Source: Acidobacteriota bacterium (GTDB lineage Bacteria; Acidobacteriota; Terriglobia; Acidiferrales; UBA7541). Taken from it: 64,000 nucleotides of DNA. Numbering within the stretch: position 1 is the first letter of the stretch; every line of letters begins with the position of its first letter. The stretch lies in assembly GCA_013287135.1 (NCBI GenBank), contig JABDEK010000005.1:19127-83126 (forward strand). The letters run 5' to 3'. This document shows positions 8,560-17,592 of the stretch, in pieces. The position numbers were made by a program, and so were the translations under genes. The notes beneath the pieces were generated by a model, which saw only the letters and a program-made list of their open reading frames with translations, searched no databases and was not told the DNA's origin.

Positions 8560-9684
8560 TTATAGATTCAGATGGCCGTATCGCTCCGTCGAGATGGTTT
8601 CCGCTTTCTGCAATATTTTCGCTGGCGTCGCGCCGCGTGGATTGCTCCACCGCCCCGGTATTTTCAGGTTGCAATTGGGGCAGTGGCCGTCTTTCAGGCG
8701 GTTTTGCTGGACGTCATGCCAACCGCGACGGATTAGGAGCATCTTGCATGAAGGGCACGACGTGCTCGCCGCATCGGTGTGAATGTTTCCCTCATACACG
8801 TAGTGCAGGCCGGATTCCAGCGCGATAGCACGGGCGCGGTGCAGTGTTTCCGGCGGCGTTCGCGGCTTGTCCTGTAACTTAAAATCGGGATGGAAGGCGG
8901 TGAAATGCAACGGCACGTCCGGCCCCAGATTCTCCAATATCCAGTCGGACAGGCGGCGAAATTCCTCCGCTTCATCATTAAGTGTAGGGATTATCAAATT
9001 TGTAACCTCAAACCAGACATTCGTCTCATTCTTCAGCCATTTCAGCGTGTCGAGAACGGGCTGCAGGTGCGTCAGAGTGATGCGACCGTAGAAATTTTCA
9101 GTGAAGGCTTTCAAGTCCACGTTGGCCGCGTCAACCTGGTCGTAAATATCGTGGAAGGCGTCGTAGGTGATGTAGCCGTTCGTCACCATGACGGTGTTTA
9201 GGCCGTGCTTTTTCGCTGCGTGACAAATATCGATGACGTACTCGCCCCAAATAGTCGGCTCGTTATAAGTGAATGCGATCGACGGGCAATTATTTCCAAT
9301 AGCAAGGAGCGCAACATCTTCAGGCGAAACGTGCGTGGAATGCACCTGGTCTGACCGGGACTTTGAGATGTCCCAATTCTGGCAGAAGAAGCAACCCATG
9401 TTGCAGCCGGCCGTGCCCATGGAAAAGACGCGCGTTCCAGGCAGAAAATGATTGAGGGGCTTTTTCTCGATGGGATCGATTTGAATAGCAGCGGGCGAAG
9501 CGTAACCAAGACTGTACAGTTTGCCGCCTTCGTTCACGCGAATGAAGCAGAACCCCGCCTGGCCATCGCCGATATGGCAATGCCGCGGACAAAGATAGCA
9601 ATGCGCTTTGTTGTTAGGCTCGGCTTCCCACCAGCGTGCTTCGTGAAGAGAGGCGGTTTTTTGAAGGATTCTTAGATCTTCCAT
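8560..9684 (-). CDS. amrS: AmmeMemoRadiSam system radical SAM enzyme AmrS
   Basis: A 374-residue protein with the radical SAM [4Fe-4S] motif C-x3-C-x2-C in GCNMGCFFCQNWD, and an N-terminal Cys cluster (CYLCPRHC ... CF) plus a C-terminal CPSC ... CPNC pair that may bind further metal. The order and motifs match AmrS of the three-gene AmmeMemoRadiSam system, whose partners (AmrA, AmrB) are not in this window. The physiological reaction of the system is not settled in what I know. It is divergent from the next gene. Confidence 0.88.
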   Translation of the reverse strand: MEDLRILQKTASLHEARWWEAEPNNKAHCYLCPRHCHIGDGQAGFCFIRVNEGGKLYSLGYASPAAIQIDPIEKKPLNHFLPGTRVFSMGTAGCNMGCFFCQNWDISKSRSDQVHSTHVSPEDVALLAIGNNCPSIAFTYNEPTIWGEYVIDICHAAKKHGLNTVMVTNGYITYDAFHDIYDQVDAANVDLKAFTENFYGRITLTHLQPVLDTLKWLKNETNVWFEVTNLIIPTLNDEAEEFRRLSDWILENLGPDVPLHFTAFHPDFKLQDKPRTPPETLHRARAIALESGLHYVYEGNIHTDAASTSCPSCKMLLIRRGWHDVQQNRLKDGHCPNCNLKIPGRWSNPRGATPAKILQKAETISTERYGHLNL

Positions 9685-9783
9685 GGCATCGCGTCGACTA
9701 AGGCGACGCTAATGTTTATTATACGCCACAAGCGCGGTTCGCGAATTGCGGGTAAAACGCCGCGGAACAGGGATAATAGGAGC

Positions 9784-10374
9784 ATGTCGGTGTGGCTACC
9801 GCGCTTCGGGCAGCGAACAATCTTGCGAGTCTTGGCAATCAGCGCGGCATTGCTGATTTTGCCGAGCGCCTTTGGCCAAGCTCCCCCACCGATTGTGGAA
9901 TACAAGGAAGTGATTCCGATCACATCGGGCCAGATCCGCGACGGAAAAACTTGCATCAATTTTAATCCGGTAATGACCGCCGGAGATTTCTTCGACGGTT
10001 TACAGCGGCGCGAAACCGCGTCGGGCGATGAGTTCCTCAAGAATTCGCAGATAATCAGAACTTTCCCCGACCAAATTACCGTGCAGGTTCAGACGGCCAT
10101 TAACATTTGCGACGCCGATATCTACACGGCTGCACCGGTGCCTTCTTTTTTCAATGACCTACGGTTCAAAGCGCAGTGGAAGCGCGGGCTGGTGATGCGC
10201 GCGGTTTCGCAGGTTACCGTGCAGCGCGTGATGTTTGCTTCCGAGGACGGCAATAACCGGCTGATGTTTCTTCTGAAAATTCGCGATCACGACGTGCCAC
10301 TGACGGACCACCTGATCATTTCCGTAATGTCGCCGCAGGGGAAGCTGCTGTCGCGCATGTCTGGGAAACTTTAA
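9784..10374 (+). CDS. Secreted protein of unknown function
   Basis: A 196-residue protein beginning at the ATG at 9784, which gives an N-terminal basic region and hydrophobic core (ILRVLAISAALLILPSAFG) ending in a signal peptidase I site before QAPPP. The mature part is about 165 residues with two Cys (GKTCINF and NICDADIY) that could form a disulfide, and no domain that I recognise. An upstream in-frame Met at 9712 lacks a ribosome site and would bury the signal peptide. It probably acts in the periplasm. Confidence 0.7.
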   Translation: MSVWLPRFGQRTILRVLAISAALLILPSAFGQAPPPIVEYKEVIPITSGQIRDGKTCINFNPVMTAGDFFDGLQRRETASGDEFLKNSQIIRTFPDQITVQVQTAINICDADIYTAAPVPSFFNDLRFKAQWKRGLVMRAVSQVTVQRVMFASEDGNNRLMFLLKIRDHDVPLTDHLIISVMSPQGKLLSRMSGKL

Positions 10375-10471
10375 GTCGCGGAAAAGGAAAGATGCCGGGC
10401 TGAAGGCCCCTGCGCTACATAAAAACCTTGGAATCTTGCGCACCGTTGGGCGCCTCGGAAAACGAAGCGGT

Positions 10472-10690
10472 TTAGAACTTCTGAGCGGCGCGCCGGATGG
10501 CCACCCATTCGAGAAAACGTTCCATGCGGGCGCGCTCTCGCCACATCAGGGCAAAGAATTTTCGCGCGTCGAGGTCAGCGGCTTCTTTGCCGAAAAACGT
10601 TTCCATTCGCCAGCAAATGTAGGGCGAGGCCCACGGGCGCAATCGATAGCCCTTCGAGATGATCCAGTAATAGCGCAGCGCGTTCAGCAT
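10472..10690 (-). CDS. Small conserved-looking basic protein of unknown function
   Basis: A 72-residue protein read from the ATG at 10690, with a purine-rich TAGGG about eight bases upstream. It is rich in Trp, Tyr, Arg and Phe: RYYWIISKGYRLRPW, YICWRMETFFG and FFALMWRERARMERFLEW are the dense blocks. The aromatic/basic pattern resembles a family of roughly 70-residue proteins I associate with acidobacterial genomes, but I cannot name a function. The frame stays open upstream to 10864, but that stretch overlaps the divergent TPR gene. No signal peptide. Confidence 0.55.
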   Translation of the reverse strand: MLNALRYYWIISKGYRLRPWASPYICWRMETFFGKEAADLDARKFFALMWRERARMERFLEWVAIRRAAQKF

Positions 10691-10761
10691 TTCGCGCGCC
10701 CTACGCTCGAAGACCGGTGGCCGCGCGATGGTAGAATTAAGGCGTTCGCAAAAGGACCGTG

Positions 10762-11106
10762 ATGACCGCGGAAGACCACTACTACGCTGGAATCGATTTT
10801 TTTGGCGAAGGCAAACTTGAATCCGCGATTGAAGAATACAACCGGGCGCTGGAGCTCGATCCAAAGTTGATCGACGCGCTTCATGGCCTGGCGCAAGCGT
10901 ATCACGCCAAGGAAGATTTTAATCGCACGATTGAAGCCGCTCGACGGATTTTGGATTGGGAACCTGAAGACATCCTCGCTTGGACCACGATTTCACGCGC
11001 TTACCAGCGCCTGGGCATGATTCCCGAAGCCGAAGAAGCTGGCAACAAAGCGCGGATTTTAGGTTGGAAGCAGCAGTTGCGGGATCAAAAGGCGAAAGCG
11101 CAGTAG
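10762..11106 (+). CDS. TPR-repeat protein
   Basis: A 114-residue soluble protein made of about three tetratricopeptide repeats: residues 3-36 (AIEEYNRALELDPKLIDAL), 37-70 (HGLAQAYHAKEDFNRTIEAA) and 71-104 (AWTTISRAYQRLGMIPEAEE). TPR proteins are protein-protein adaptors; the partner is unknown. A GTG directly before the ATG could also serve as start, but AGGA is better placed for the ATG. A bidirectional terminator follows. Confidence 0.85.
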   Translation: MTAEDHYYAGIDFFGEGKLESAIEEYNRALELDPKLIDALHGLAQAYHAKEDFNRTIEAARRILDWEPEDILAWTTISRAYQRLGMIPEAEEAGNKARILGWKQQLRDQKAKAQ

Positions 11107-11123
11107 CCCGACAACATAGCGAG

Positions 11124-11164
11124 AAAAAAGGGGCCGAGTCACCAGGTGACTGCGGCCCCTTTTT
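11124..11164. terminator. Bidirectional intrinsic terminator
   Basis: AAAAAGGGGCCG pairs with CGGCCCCTTTTT around an inner AGTCACC/GGTGACT stem, with an A-run on one side and a T-run on the other. It separates the convergent TPR and aldehyde dehydrogenase genes and can serve both. Confidence 0.88.
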
Positions 11165-11184
11165 GATATTTGTGACACCAAGTT

Positions 11185-12678
11185 TTACAGCGCGGCGCAG
11201 ACCGACTTGACCTCGGTGTAATTCTTGAGGACTTCGTGGCCCATCTCGCGACCCCAGCCGGATTGTTTATATCCGCCGAACGGCAGCGACGCGTCGAACA
11301 CGTTGTAGCAATTGATCCACACGGTTCCCGCGCGAAGCTTGGACGCGAGCGCATGAGCCTTCTTGATGTCGCGTGTCCAGATTCCTGCGGCAAGGCCGTA
11401 CTCTGTGTTATTCGCTTTGGCGGCAATTTCGTTAATGTCGCTGAACGGAATCGCCGTAAGCACAGGCCCGAAAATTTCTTCCTGCACCACCTTCATCGTG
11501 TCGGTCGTATTGATCAGCACGGTGGGCTGCACGAAGTAGCCTCGATTCCCTGCTCGCGCACCGCCGGTGACCGCCTTGGCGCCTTCCTGCTTGCCGGATT
11601 CCAAGTAGCCGCACACCTTATTGAATTGCTCTTCGGAAACCAACGGGCCCATATCGACGTCGGGATCAAATCCCTGACCGATACGGATTTTGCTGGCGTT
11701 CTGCGCCACGCCGTCCACCACCTTGTCGAAAATTTTCTTGTCGATGAACAGACGCGAACCTGCGCAACAAGTCTGGCCTTGGTTGAAGAAAATCGCGCTG
11801 GCGGCGCCGGGGATCGCGGCGTCGATGTCGGCATCGTCAAGAATAATGTTGGGAGACTTGCCGCCCAGTTCCAGCGAAACTTTCTTCAAGTTGCCCGCCG
11901 CGGCGTGAATAATGAGCTTGCCGACTTCCGTGGAGCCAGTGAACGCGATCTTATCGACGTCGGGATGCGCGGCCAAAGCGGCGCCAGCTGTTTCGCCGAA
12001 ACCGGGAACGATATTTACGACTCCTTCGGGGAATCCCGCTTCCATGATGAGTTCGCCCAGTCGCAGAGCGGTGAGCGGCGTTTGCTCCGCAGGCTTCAGG
12101 ATCACGGTGCAGCCAACGGAGAGAGCGGGAGCGAGTTTCCAGGCGGCCATGAGCAGCGGAAAATTCCAGGGAATGATTTGTCCAGCGACGCCCACCGGCT
12201 CGCGCACAGTGTAGGCGTGGAATTTTCCCTGCTTCGCCAGGCCTAGCGAAATCGTGTTGCCTTCAATTTTCGTGGCCCAGCCTGCGTAGTAGCGGAAATG
12301 ATCGACGGCCAGCGGAACGTCGGCAGCGCGCGCGACCTTCAGCGGCTTGCCGTTATCCAGCGATTCGAGTTGCGCAAATTCTTCGGTGTGCCCCTCGAGC
12401 AGGTCGGCGAGCTTCCAAAGCAAACGTCCGCGCTCGGAAGGAGAAATTTTCGACCACGGGCCGGTCTCGAAAGCAGCGCGGGCCGCTTTCACGGCCCGGT
12501 CGATATCTTCTTTGTCGCCCGCCGCAACATTGGCGAGGACTTCACCAGTCGCGGGATTGTATGTCGCAAACGTTTTGCCGGAGGCTGCATCTACCCACTT
12601 TCCGTTGATCAGAAGCTTGCCTGTCTTAGATACGAAACCTGTAACGCTGCTATCGGGTTGAACTACTGCTGTCGCCAT
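11185..12678 (-). CDS. NAD(P)-dependent aldehyde dehydrogenase
   Basis: A 497-residue, full-length ALDH. It has the general-base Glu motif LELGGKSPN, the nucleophile in NQGQTCCAGSR, the cofactor region IIPWNFPLLMAAWKLAPAL and the C-terminal PFGGYKQSGWGRE. It oxidises an aldehyde to the carboxylic acid; sequence alone suggests the ALDH1/2-like class (broad aliphatic or betaine-type substrates). A strong GGAGG lies eight bases before the ATG. It is a single gene, with about 200 bp of non-coding DNA upstream, so it has its own promoter. Confidence 0.95.
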   Translation of the reverse strand: MATAVVQPDSSVTGFVSKTGKLLINGKWVDAASGKTFATYNPATGEVLANVAAGDKEDIDRAVKAARAAFETGPWSKISPSERGRLLWKLADLLEGHTEEFAQLESLDNGKPLKVARAADVPLAVDHFRYYAGWATKIEGNTISLGLAKQGKFHAYTVREPVGVAGQIIPWNFPLLMAAWKLAPALSVGCTVILKPAEQTPLTALRLGELIMEAGFPEGVVNIVPGFGETAGAALAAHPDVDKIAFTGSTEVGKLIIHAAAGNLKKVSLELGGKSPNIILDDADIDAAIPGAASAIFFNQGQTCCAGSRLFIDKKIFDKVVDGVAQNASKIRIGQGFDPDVDMGPLVSEEQFNKVCGYLESGKQEGAKAVTGGARAGNRGYFVQPTVLINTTDTMKVVQEEIFGPVLTAIPFSDINEIAAKANNTEYGLAAGIWTRDIKKAHALASKLRAGTVWINCYNVFDASLPFGGYKQSGWGREMGHEVLKNYTEVKSVCAAL

Positions 12679-12886
12679 GTGATTTCCTCCACTTAATTGA
12701 AATAGGAATTTTGAAGCTTAAAATTTTCGCGGAACTGAGTTGGTATCCTGGCATAACTCGCAACGTAAGCGCACCTGCGCTCAAAAGACGTCATCTCGAC
12801 TAACGGGCTGATGGCTTGATTAAAGTTACTCCGGCGCGACGCAAAATTCAAGTGTGCGTCGTCGCATGGTATAACGCTTTTCGACC

Positions 12887-13564
12887 TTAAGACGAGACGC
12901 GGCGGACCCAGATGCGTTCGGTGGCGGGTTTGCCCAGGTGAACGCGAGCGGCGCGATGCGCGATGGACACGGCCATGGTTTCGTCATATTCGCGCTGATG
13001 GACGCGGACGTGGGTGCCGGGACGAAGCTGCAGACCTTCCATGAACTCGAGAAACTTTGGATCCTTCTCGAAAACACGCAGCACTTCGTAAGAGCGGGAT
13101 ACCTCAGCATCGGATAAGCGTACTGCGCCGAATTTCTTGCGCAGCTTCGACATGCCCCCGAAAAGCGGCACGCCATGCGGGCAGCGGACGTCGCGGCCAA
13201 AACGTTTCAACAAAAGTTCGGCCACTTCCGGCGAAATGCCATGTTCAAGCCGCTCGGCCTCTTCGTGCGCGCGCGACCAATTGATGCCGATCACTTCGGT
13301 AAGAAGTTTTTCGGCGAGACGGTGGCGAAGCACAAGATGCTGCGCGATTCCCTTCCCCTTTTCGGAGAGCGATATGCGGCCTCCGCGCATAACGCGCAAG
13401 TAGCCCGTGCGCGTCATGCGTTTCAACGCGGCAGTCACCGCGGGAGGAGTTACGCCGAGGTCTTCCGCTAAACGTGCGCTGATCGGTACTTGCTCTTCCT
13501 GTACGATCTCCCAGATAGCTTTTAGATAATCTTCCTGGGAGACGCTGGTTTTTTCGCGGCGCAA
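12887..13564 (-). CDS. DtxR/MntR-family metal-dependent transcriptional regulator
   Basis: A 225-residue regulator: N-terminal winged helix (SQEDYLKAIWEIVQEE, PPAVTAALKRMTRTGYL), a dimerisation/metal-binding domain with HRLAEKLL, HEEAERLEHGIS and CPHGVP carrying the expected His/Glu/Cys ligands, and a C-terminal SH3/FeoA-like domain (LRPGTHVRVHQREYD). It represses iron or manganese uptake genes when metal is bound. The C-terminal domain favours the IdeR/DtxR-like branch over short MntR. No obvious transporter gene lies next to it. Confidence 0.92.
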   Translation of the reverse strand: MRREKTSVSQEDYLKAIWEIVQEEQVPISARLAEDLGVTPPAVTAALKRMTRTGYLRVMRGGRISLSEKGKGIAQHLVLRHRLAEKLLTEVIGINWSRAHEEAERLEHGISPEVAELLLKRFGRDVRCPHGVPLFGGMSKLRKKFGAVRLSDAEVSRSYEVLRVFEKDPKFLEFMEGLQLRPGTHVRVHQREYDETMAVSIAHRAARVHLGKPATERIWVRRVSS

Positions 13565-13602
13565 AATGCCTCGCAGTCTTTGGCGCAGGGTAGAGCTGAA
13601 CG

Positions 13603-14020
13603 CTAGGGCTTAGGTTGTTCGGCTCGCAAGCGAGCCGCCAATTCCTTCACCTTGCGTTCGATATCATCGCAAATGCTGCCGTGTAGTTCTATAGCCTCGC
13701 CAAAAAGGATCGCCAATGCGCCAGTCTTCAAACTCTTTGCCAGCAAATAGAGAGTTACCGGGAATCCCTGACATATTTACGATCAGGTCCGGAGTCTTCA
13801 GCCTATGAGTGCGCCGGCCTTTTGAGAATTGGCCTTCGTAGGAGATGCCGCGTTCGCGTGGGACGCGCTGCGTGGTGTTGTCAATGAATCCGAGCGGATG
13901 GACGCCGGCGCTTTCGGGCGCGACGATGTCGGAAGCGTCGTGGCGCGCGATCGCTTCGGCCGTCTGGCTGCGGACACAATTGGCTATGCACACGAAAAGG
14001 ACTTTTACAGGCTCGGGCAT
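13603..14020 (-). pseudogene. Low-molecular-weight phosphatase / arsenate reductase-like protein, frameshifted
   Basis: The reading frame from 14020 encodes an LMW-PTP fold with the C-x5-R loop (FVCIANCVRSQTAEA) and the IVNMSG motif, but runs into a stop at about 13664 after WRIGDPF. Removing one base of the five-A run at 13702-13706 continues in GEAIELHGSICDDIERK and ends at 13603, giving the normal family length of about 138 residues. So this is either a one-base indel error in the assembly or a recent mutation. It is last in the pdx operon, nine bases after pdxT. Confidence 0.75.
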
Positions 14021-14029
14021 GGGCGTCGG

Positions 14030-14602
14030 CTAGGTAGCGTCGTTCGCGATGCTCAGAAAATATTCGTGGATAGAAGGATCTTCGCTCAGTTCTGGATGGA
14101 ATGTCGAAGCTAGAATCTTTCCTTGCCGCACGAGAACTGGATGGCCGGCATCTTCAGCGAGGACCTGCACGCCTTTGCCGACCGATTCGATAATCGGCGC
14201 GCGAATGAAAACCATTTCCATGGGCTCGGAGCGAAGTTTAGTCTGTCCCAAGTGAACATCGCTCGCGAGCTGGCGGCCATAGCCGTTGCGAAGGACGGAG
14301 ACATCAAGCAGCGCAAGCGATTCCTGCGTGGGGCCGTGAACTTCGCGCGCTAGAAGAATCGTTCCGGCGCATGTTCCGAAAAACGCGCCCCCGTCCGAGG
14401 CAAACTGTTTTAGCGAATCGAACAAGCCTTCTTCCGTCATTACTTTCAGATGCGTAGTGCTCTCGCCGCCCGGCAAAATTACCCCAGAAACGTCCTTCAA
14501 ATCTTCGGGGCGGCGGACGTAGGTGTAGGACGCGCCAATGCGATCGAGCATTTTGGCGTGCGCCTCGTAGTCACCTTGAATTGCGAGTATGCCAATGGTC
14601 AT
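14030..14602 (-). CDS. pdxT: Pyridoxal 5'-phosphate synthase glutaminase subunit PdxT
   Basis: A 190-residue class I glutaminase. The oxyanion region LPGGESTTHLK, nucleophile loop GTCAGTI and the His-x-Glu pair in FHPELSED are all present. PdxT releases ammonia from glutamine and channels it to PdxS, which makes PLP from ribose 5-phosphate and glyceraldehyde 3-phosphate. pdxS lies 44 bases upstream on the same strand. Length and motifs are standard. Confidence 0.97.
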   Translation of the reverse strand: MTIGILAIQGDYEAHAKMLDRIGASYTYVRRPEDLKDVSGVILPGGESTTHLKVMTEEGLFDSLKQFASDGGAFFGTCAGTILLAREVHGPTQESLALLDVSVLRNGYGRQLASDVHLGQTKLRSEPMEMVFIRAPIIESVGKGVQVLAEDAGHPVLVRQGKILASTFHPELSEDPSIHEYFLSIANDAT

Positions 14603-14646
14603 TTTTCTTTGCGCAAAAAGATAGCTTGCCAGCAGTTCCCTAACGC

Positions 14647-15537
14647 CTACCAGCCGCGCGTTTGCATCAAATCTTTTTCTTCGAGCTGACGGATATCGAG
14701 ACCCTTCATTGCGTCGCCCAGCTCTTCGGAAGCTTCCAGCACCACTTTCGGATCCTTGTAATGCGTAGTCGCTTTCACGATCGCGCGAGCGCGTTGCGCC
14801 GGATCGCTGGACTTGAAAATGCCGGAGCCGACGAAGACCGCTTCAGCGCCCAACTGCATCACCAACGAGGCGTCAGCGGGAGTGGCAATGCCGCCCGCCG
14901 AAAAATTCGGTACCGGGAGTTTTCCGTTTTTCGCAACCCACTGAATCAGTTCAAAGGGCGCGCCCAGCTCCTTAGCTTCGTGCACCAATTCTTCTTCGCC
15001 CAACAACGTGAGCCGCTTCATCTGGCTCACAATGGTGCGGATGTGGCGCACGGCTTCCACGATGTTGCCTGAGCCCGCTTCCCCTTTCGTGCGAATCATC
15101 GCGGCGCCTTCGGTGATGCGGCGGAGCGCTTCGCCAAGGTTTCGCGCGCCGCAAACAAACGGCACTTTGAAACCGTGCTTCCAGACATGATGCTCGTCGT
15201 CCGCCGGCGTCAACACTTCGCTCTCATCGATGTAATCAACCTCGAGCGATTCCAAAACTTGGGCCTCGGCGAAATGGCCGATGCGGACTTTGGCCATCAC
15301 CGGGATGGAAACCGTGTTCATGATTTCGCGGATGATGCGCGGAGCGGCCATGCGCGCCACGCCGCCGTCCTTGCGAATGTCGGAAGGCACGCGTTCGAGC
15401 GCCATCACAGCGCAAGCTCCGGCCTGCTCGGCAATGCGTGCCTGCTCGGCGTTTGTGACGTCCATGATCACGCCGCCTTTCAACATTTCCGCCAGGCCCA
15501 CTTTCACGCGCCACAAATTATTGTTCATCAGATCCAT
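14647..15537 (-). CDS. pdxS: Pyridoxal 5'-phosphate synthase lyase subunit PdxS
   Basis: A 296-residue (beta/alpha)8 enzyme. It has [18 protein letters not shown] at the N-terminus, the catalytic Lys region [11 protein letters not shown], the phosphate loop GEAGSGN and the second Lys region around VSQMKRL. Together with PdxT it forms the 24-subunit deoxyxylulose-independent PLP synthase. The GGAGAAAC sequence before the start is a good ribosome site. It is downstream of a MocR-type regulator and a thioesterase gene. Confidence 0.98.
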   Translation of the reverse strand: MDLMNNNLWRVKVGLAEMLKGGVIMDVTNAEQARIAEQAGACAVMALERVPSDIRKDGGVARMAAPRIIREIMNTVSIPVMAKVRIGHFAEAQVLESLEVDYIDESEVLTPADDEHHVWKHGFKVPFVCGARNLGEALRRITEGAAMIRTKGEAGSGNIVEAVRHIRTIVSQMKRLTLLGEEELVHEAKELGAPFELIQWVAKNGKLPVPNFSAGGIATPADASLVMQLGAEAVFVGSGIFKSSDPAQRARAIVKATTHYKDPKVVLEASEELGDAMKGLDIRQLEEKDLMQTRGW

Positions 15538-15564
15538 GATGTTTCTCCTGTTCTCAAATCAAAA

Positions 15565-16026
15565 TTAAGAGCTTTTGTTGTCACGAGCAATCTCTGCTGT
15601 GTTTTCCCCGCGCGATTCCCGGGGCTCGATTATCACAAAACGTCCGCGTCCGCGCGCTAGTACTTGTCCAGCTTGATTGCGAATTTCCCCCACATGATGC
15701 AAGTTGCGTCCGGACTTTTCCACTTCATGCGCTTCGACGATTAAATCCTCGTCAACCCTAACAGGCTTCAAGTATTCCACATTGAGTTCGGCAGTAACCG
15801 CGCGCACGCCACGGAAGCGATTAACCTTGCCCATCACTTCATCGAGCACGGTTGCGATGATACCGCCGTGGATGAAACCGCCACCGCCCTGATATTCCGC
15901 TCCAAGTCTGAAATTTCCCACAATGCGTCGTGCGCTATCGTCTTGCTCAAACGTGAGCAGCATCCCGCGAGTATTCGCGCCACCGCAGCCGAAACATACA
16001 TTCGTCGGATTGGGTTCGAGCAGCAT
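15565..16026 (-). CDS. PaaI-family (hotdog) thioesterase
   Basis: A 153-residue hotdog protein if started at the Met at 16026, just after the regulator's stop. An upstream Met at 16095 would overlap the regulator by 65 bases and adds residues that look non-homologous. Motifs: CFGCGGANTRGM near the N-terminus (typical for this branch), GGGGFIHGGIIATVLDE as the catalytic helix, and TAELNVEYLKPV. It probably hydrolyses an acyl-CoA. Its place between regulator and pdxS suggests cotranscription, but a role in B6 metabolism is not evident. Confidence 0.82.
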   Translation of the reverse strand: MLLEPNPTNVCFGCGGANTRGMLLTFEQDDSARRIVGNFRLGAEYQGGGGFIHGGIIATVLDEVMGKVNRFRGVRAVTAELNVEYLKPVRVDEDLIVEAHEVEKSGRNLHHVGEIRNQAGQVLARGRGRFVIIEPRESRGENTAEIARDNKSS

Positions 16027-16030
16027 ATCG

Positions 16031-17569
16031 CTAAACGAAAGCAACGCGAGATGGCGAGTCGTTTCGCGCGCCTCGCTGACGCTTGCGTATTTCAAGCTTC
16101 AGGAGTTCGCTGAACGTCTGCACCCCTTTGGCGATGCGTTTCTCGTCGAGCCCTGCGAATCCAAGCCTCAAAGTATTGGGCTGCGGATTCTGCAGATAGA
16201 AATATCGGCCGGGGACGAACACCACGCCGCGTTCGCGGAGATGAATCAGAAGTTCGCCGGAATCGAAGCCCGGGGGCAAAGTAACCCACACCGACATTCC
16301 GCCCTCGGGACGCGTCCAAGTAGTTTCTCCTGGCATATATTTCTGAAGCGCGGCTTCGATTGCTTCCAACCGTCCGCGATAAATTCGCTTCATCTTCGAT
16401 AGATGACGCGCCAGATACCCGCGGCGCACAAATTCCGCCAAGGTGGCCTGCGCAAGTTGGTCTGTATGCAGATCGGTTGATTGCTTCACTAACCTCAATC
16501 GCTCGATGGCATCTTCCGGGCCGATACACCAGCCGACCCGCAATCCAGGAAACGCAATCTTCGAAAAACTGTCGATTTGAATTACGTTTCCGGCGCGATC
16601 GAGCGACTTCAGAGATGGCAGCGCGGTGCCACGAAGGCGCAGACGCGCATAAATTGCGTCTTCAATAATTGGCACTTGATAGTGCGACGCAATTTCCAAA
16701 ATGCGGCGGCGTTCCGCCAAGGGCAGCGTTGTGCCGGTTGGATTATGAAAATCAGGCGTAACGAAAATAAACTTCACGCGATTTTGCAACAGCACCGATT
16801 CCAGCGCATCGAGATCCATCCCCACGTGGCCTGCCGGACGAGCATTTGTTTCCACGCCAACCGCCAGCATGCGCACGCGCGCTCCGGCAAAAATCGCCAC
16901 CGCGCCGGGATACGCAGGATTTTCCAGCGCTACCGAATCGCCGGGGCGCAAGAAAGCTTTGCAGACCAGATCGATAGCCTGTTGACAGCCATCGGTAATA
17001 AGAAGCTGCTCGCCGCGAAGGTGCAGTCCGTCGGCGCGAAGAAATTCGATCAAGACGCGCTTGAGCGGCTCATAGCCATCGGACGAGCCAAGCTGCAACA
17101 CCCGTCTGCCGTCATTTCGCAGAACCGCGTTGCAGCAGCGTCGGAATTCCTCCACCGGAAAAAATTCCTCAGAGGGTCGCGCGGTAATAAACGCGATCGA
17201 GTCAGCCGGAACTTCGGGCATCAACCGCGTTAGATTTTCGTCGCCACGCTCATCGGCAAAGATCGATTCCCAACGCATGCCGCCGCCATTGCCGTTCGTG
17301 CGCGGGGGCGGAGTGAACTGTTTGGTCGGAACGCCACAAATATAAGTACCGCGGCCCACATGCCCCTGAATCATCCCTTCGGCTTCAAGCTCAGCATACG
17401 CATTCGCTACCGTAGTCCGGTGCACTCCAAGCTGCGTGGCTAATTCGCGGCTTGCAGGAATTCTGTCGCCGGAGCGAAGGTCTCCAGAATGAACCAGGGC
17501 GCGCAGTTGGTCCCGAAGTTGAACGTAAAGAGGTATGTGACTCTCCGGCTGTAAATGTAGTGGAAGCAT
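16031..17569 (-). CDS. MocR/PdxR-type transcriptional regulator (GntR winged helix + aminotransferase fold)
   Basis: A 512-residue protein: residues 1-75 are a GntR winged helix (GDRIPASRELATQLGVHRTTV), a linker follows, and residues about 115-500 are a fold-type I aminotransferase domain with the PLP-lysine motif DSFSKIAFPGLRVGW, NPTG and the conserved Arg near the C-terminus (LRLGFAG). MocR proteins use PLP as effector; PdxR members control pdxST. It sits at the head of the pdxS-pdxT operon, so PdxR function is likely. The ATG at 17569 has AAGGA seven bases upstream and is preferred over the TTG at 17590. Confidence 0.92.
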   Translation of the reverse strand: MLPLHLQPESHIPLYVQLRDQLRALVHSGDLRSGDRIPASRELATQLGVHRTTVANAYAELEAEGMIQGHVGRGTYICGVPTKQFTPPPRTNGNGGGMRWESIFADERGDENLTRLMPEVPADSIAFITARPSEEFFPVEEFRRCCNAVLRNDGRRVLQLGSSDGYEPLKRVLIEFLRADGLHLRGEQLLITDGCQQAIDLVCKAFLRPGDSVALENPAYPGAVAIFAGARVRMLAVGVETNARPAGHVGMDLDALESVLLQNRVKFIFVTPDFHNPTGTTLPLAERRRILEIASHYQVPIIEDAIYARLRLRGTALPSLKSLDRAGNVIQIDSFSKIAFPGLRVGWCIGPEDAIERLRLVKQSTDLHTDQLAQATLAEFVRRGYLARHLSKMKRIYRGRLEAIEAALQKYMPGETTWTRPEGGMSVWVTLPPGFDSGELLIHLRERGVVFVPGRYFYLQNPQPNTLRLGFAGLDEKRIAKGVQTFSELLKLEIRKRQRGARNDSPSRVAFV

Positions 17570-17592
17570 TGGCTCGTCCTTGTAGGCCAATA

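Noticed and set aside
10375..10440. Palindromic GGGCTGAAGGCCCC-like sequence after the secreted protein gene
   Set aside because: Could be another dispersed repeat, but there is only one copy in the window and no clear hairpin with a T-run.
11236..12246. 336-residue + strand frame opposite the aldehyde dehydrogenase gene
   Set aside because: It is the complementary-strand shadow of a clearly real gene; no family motifs.
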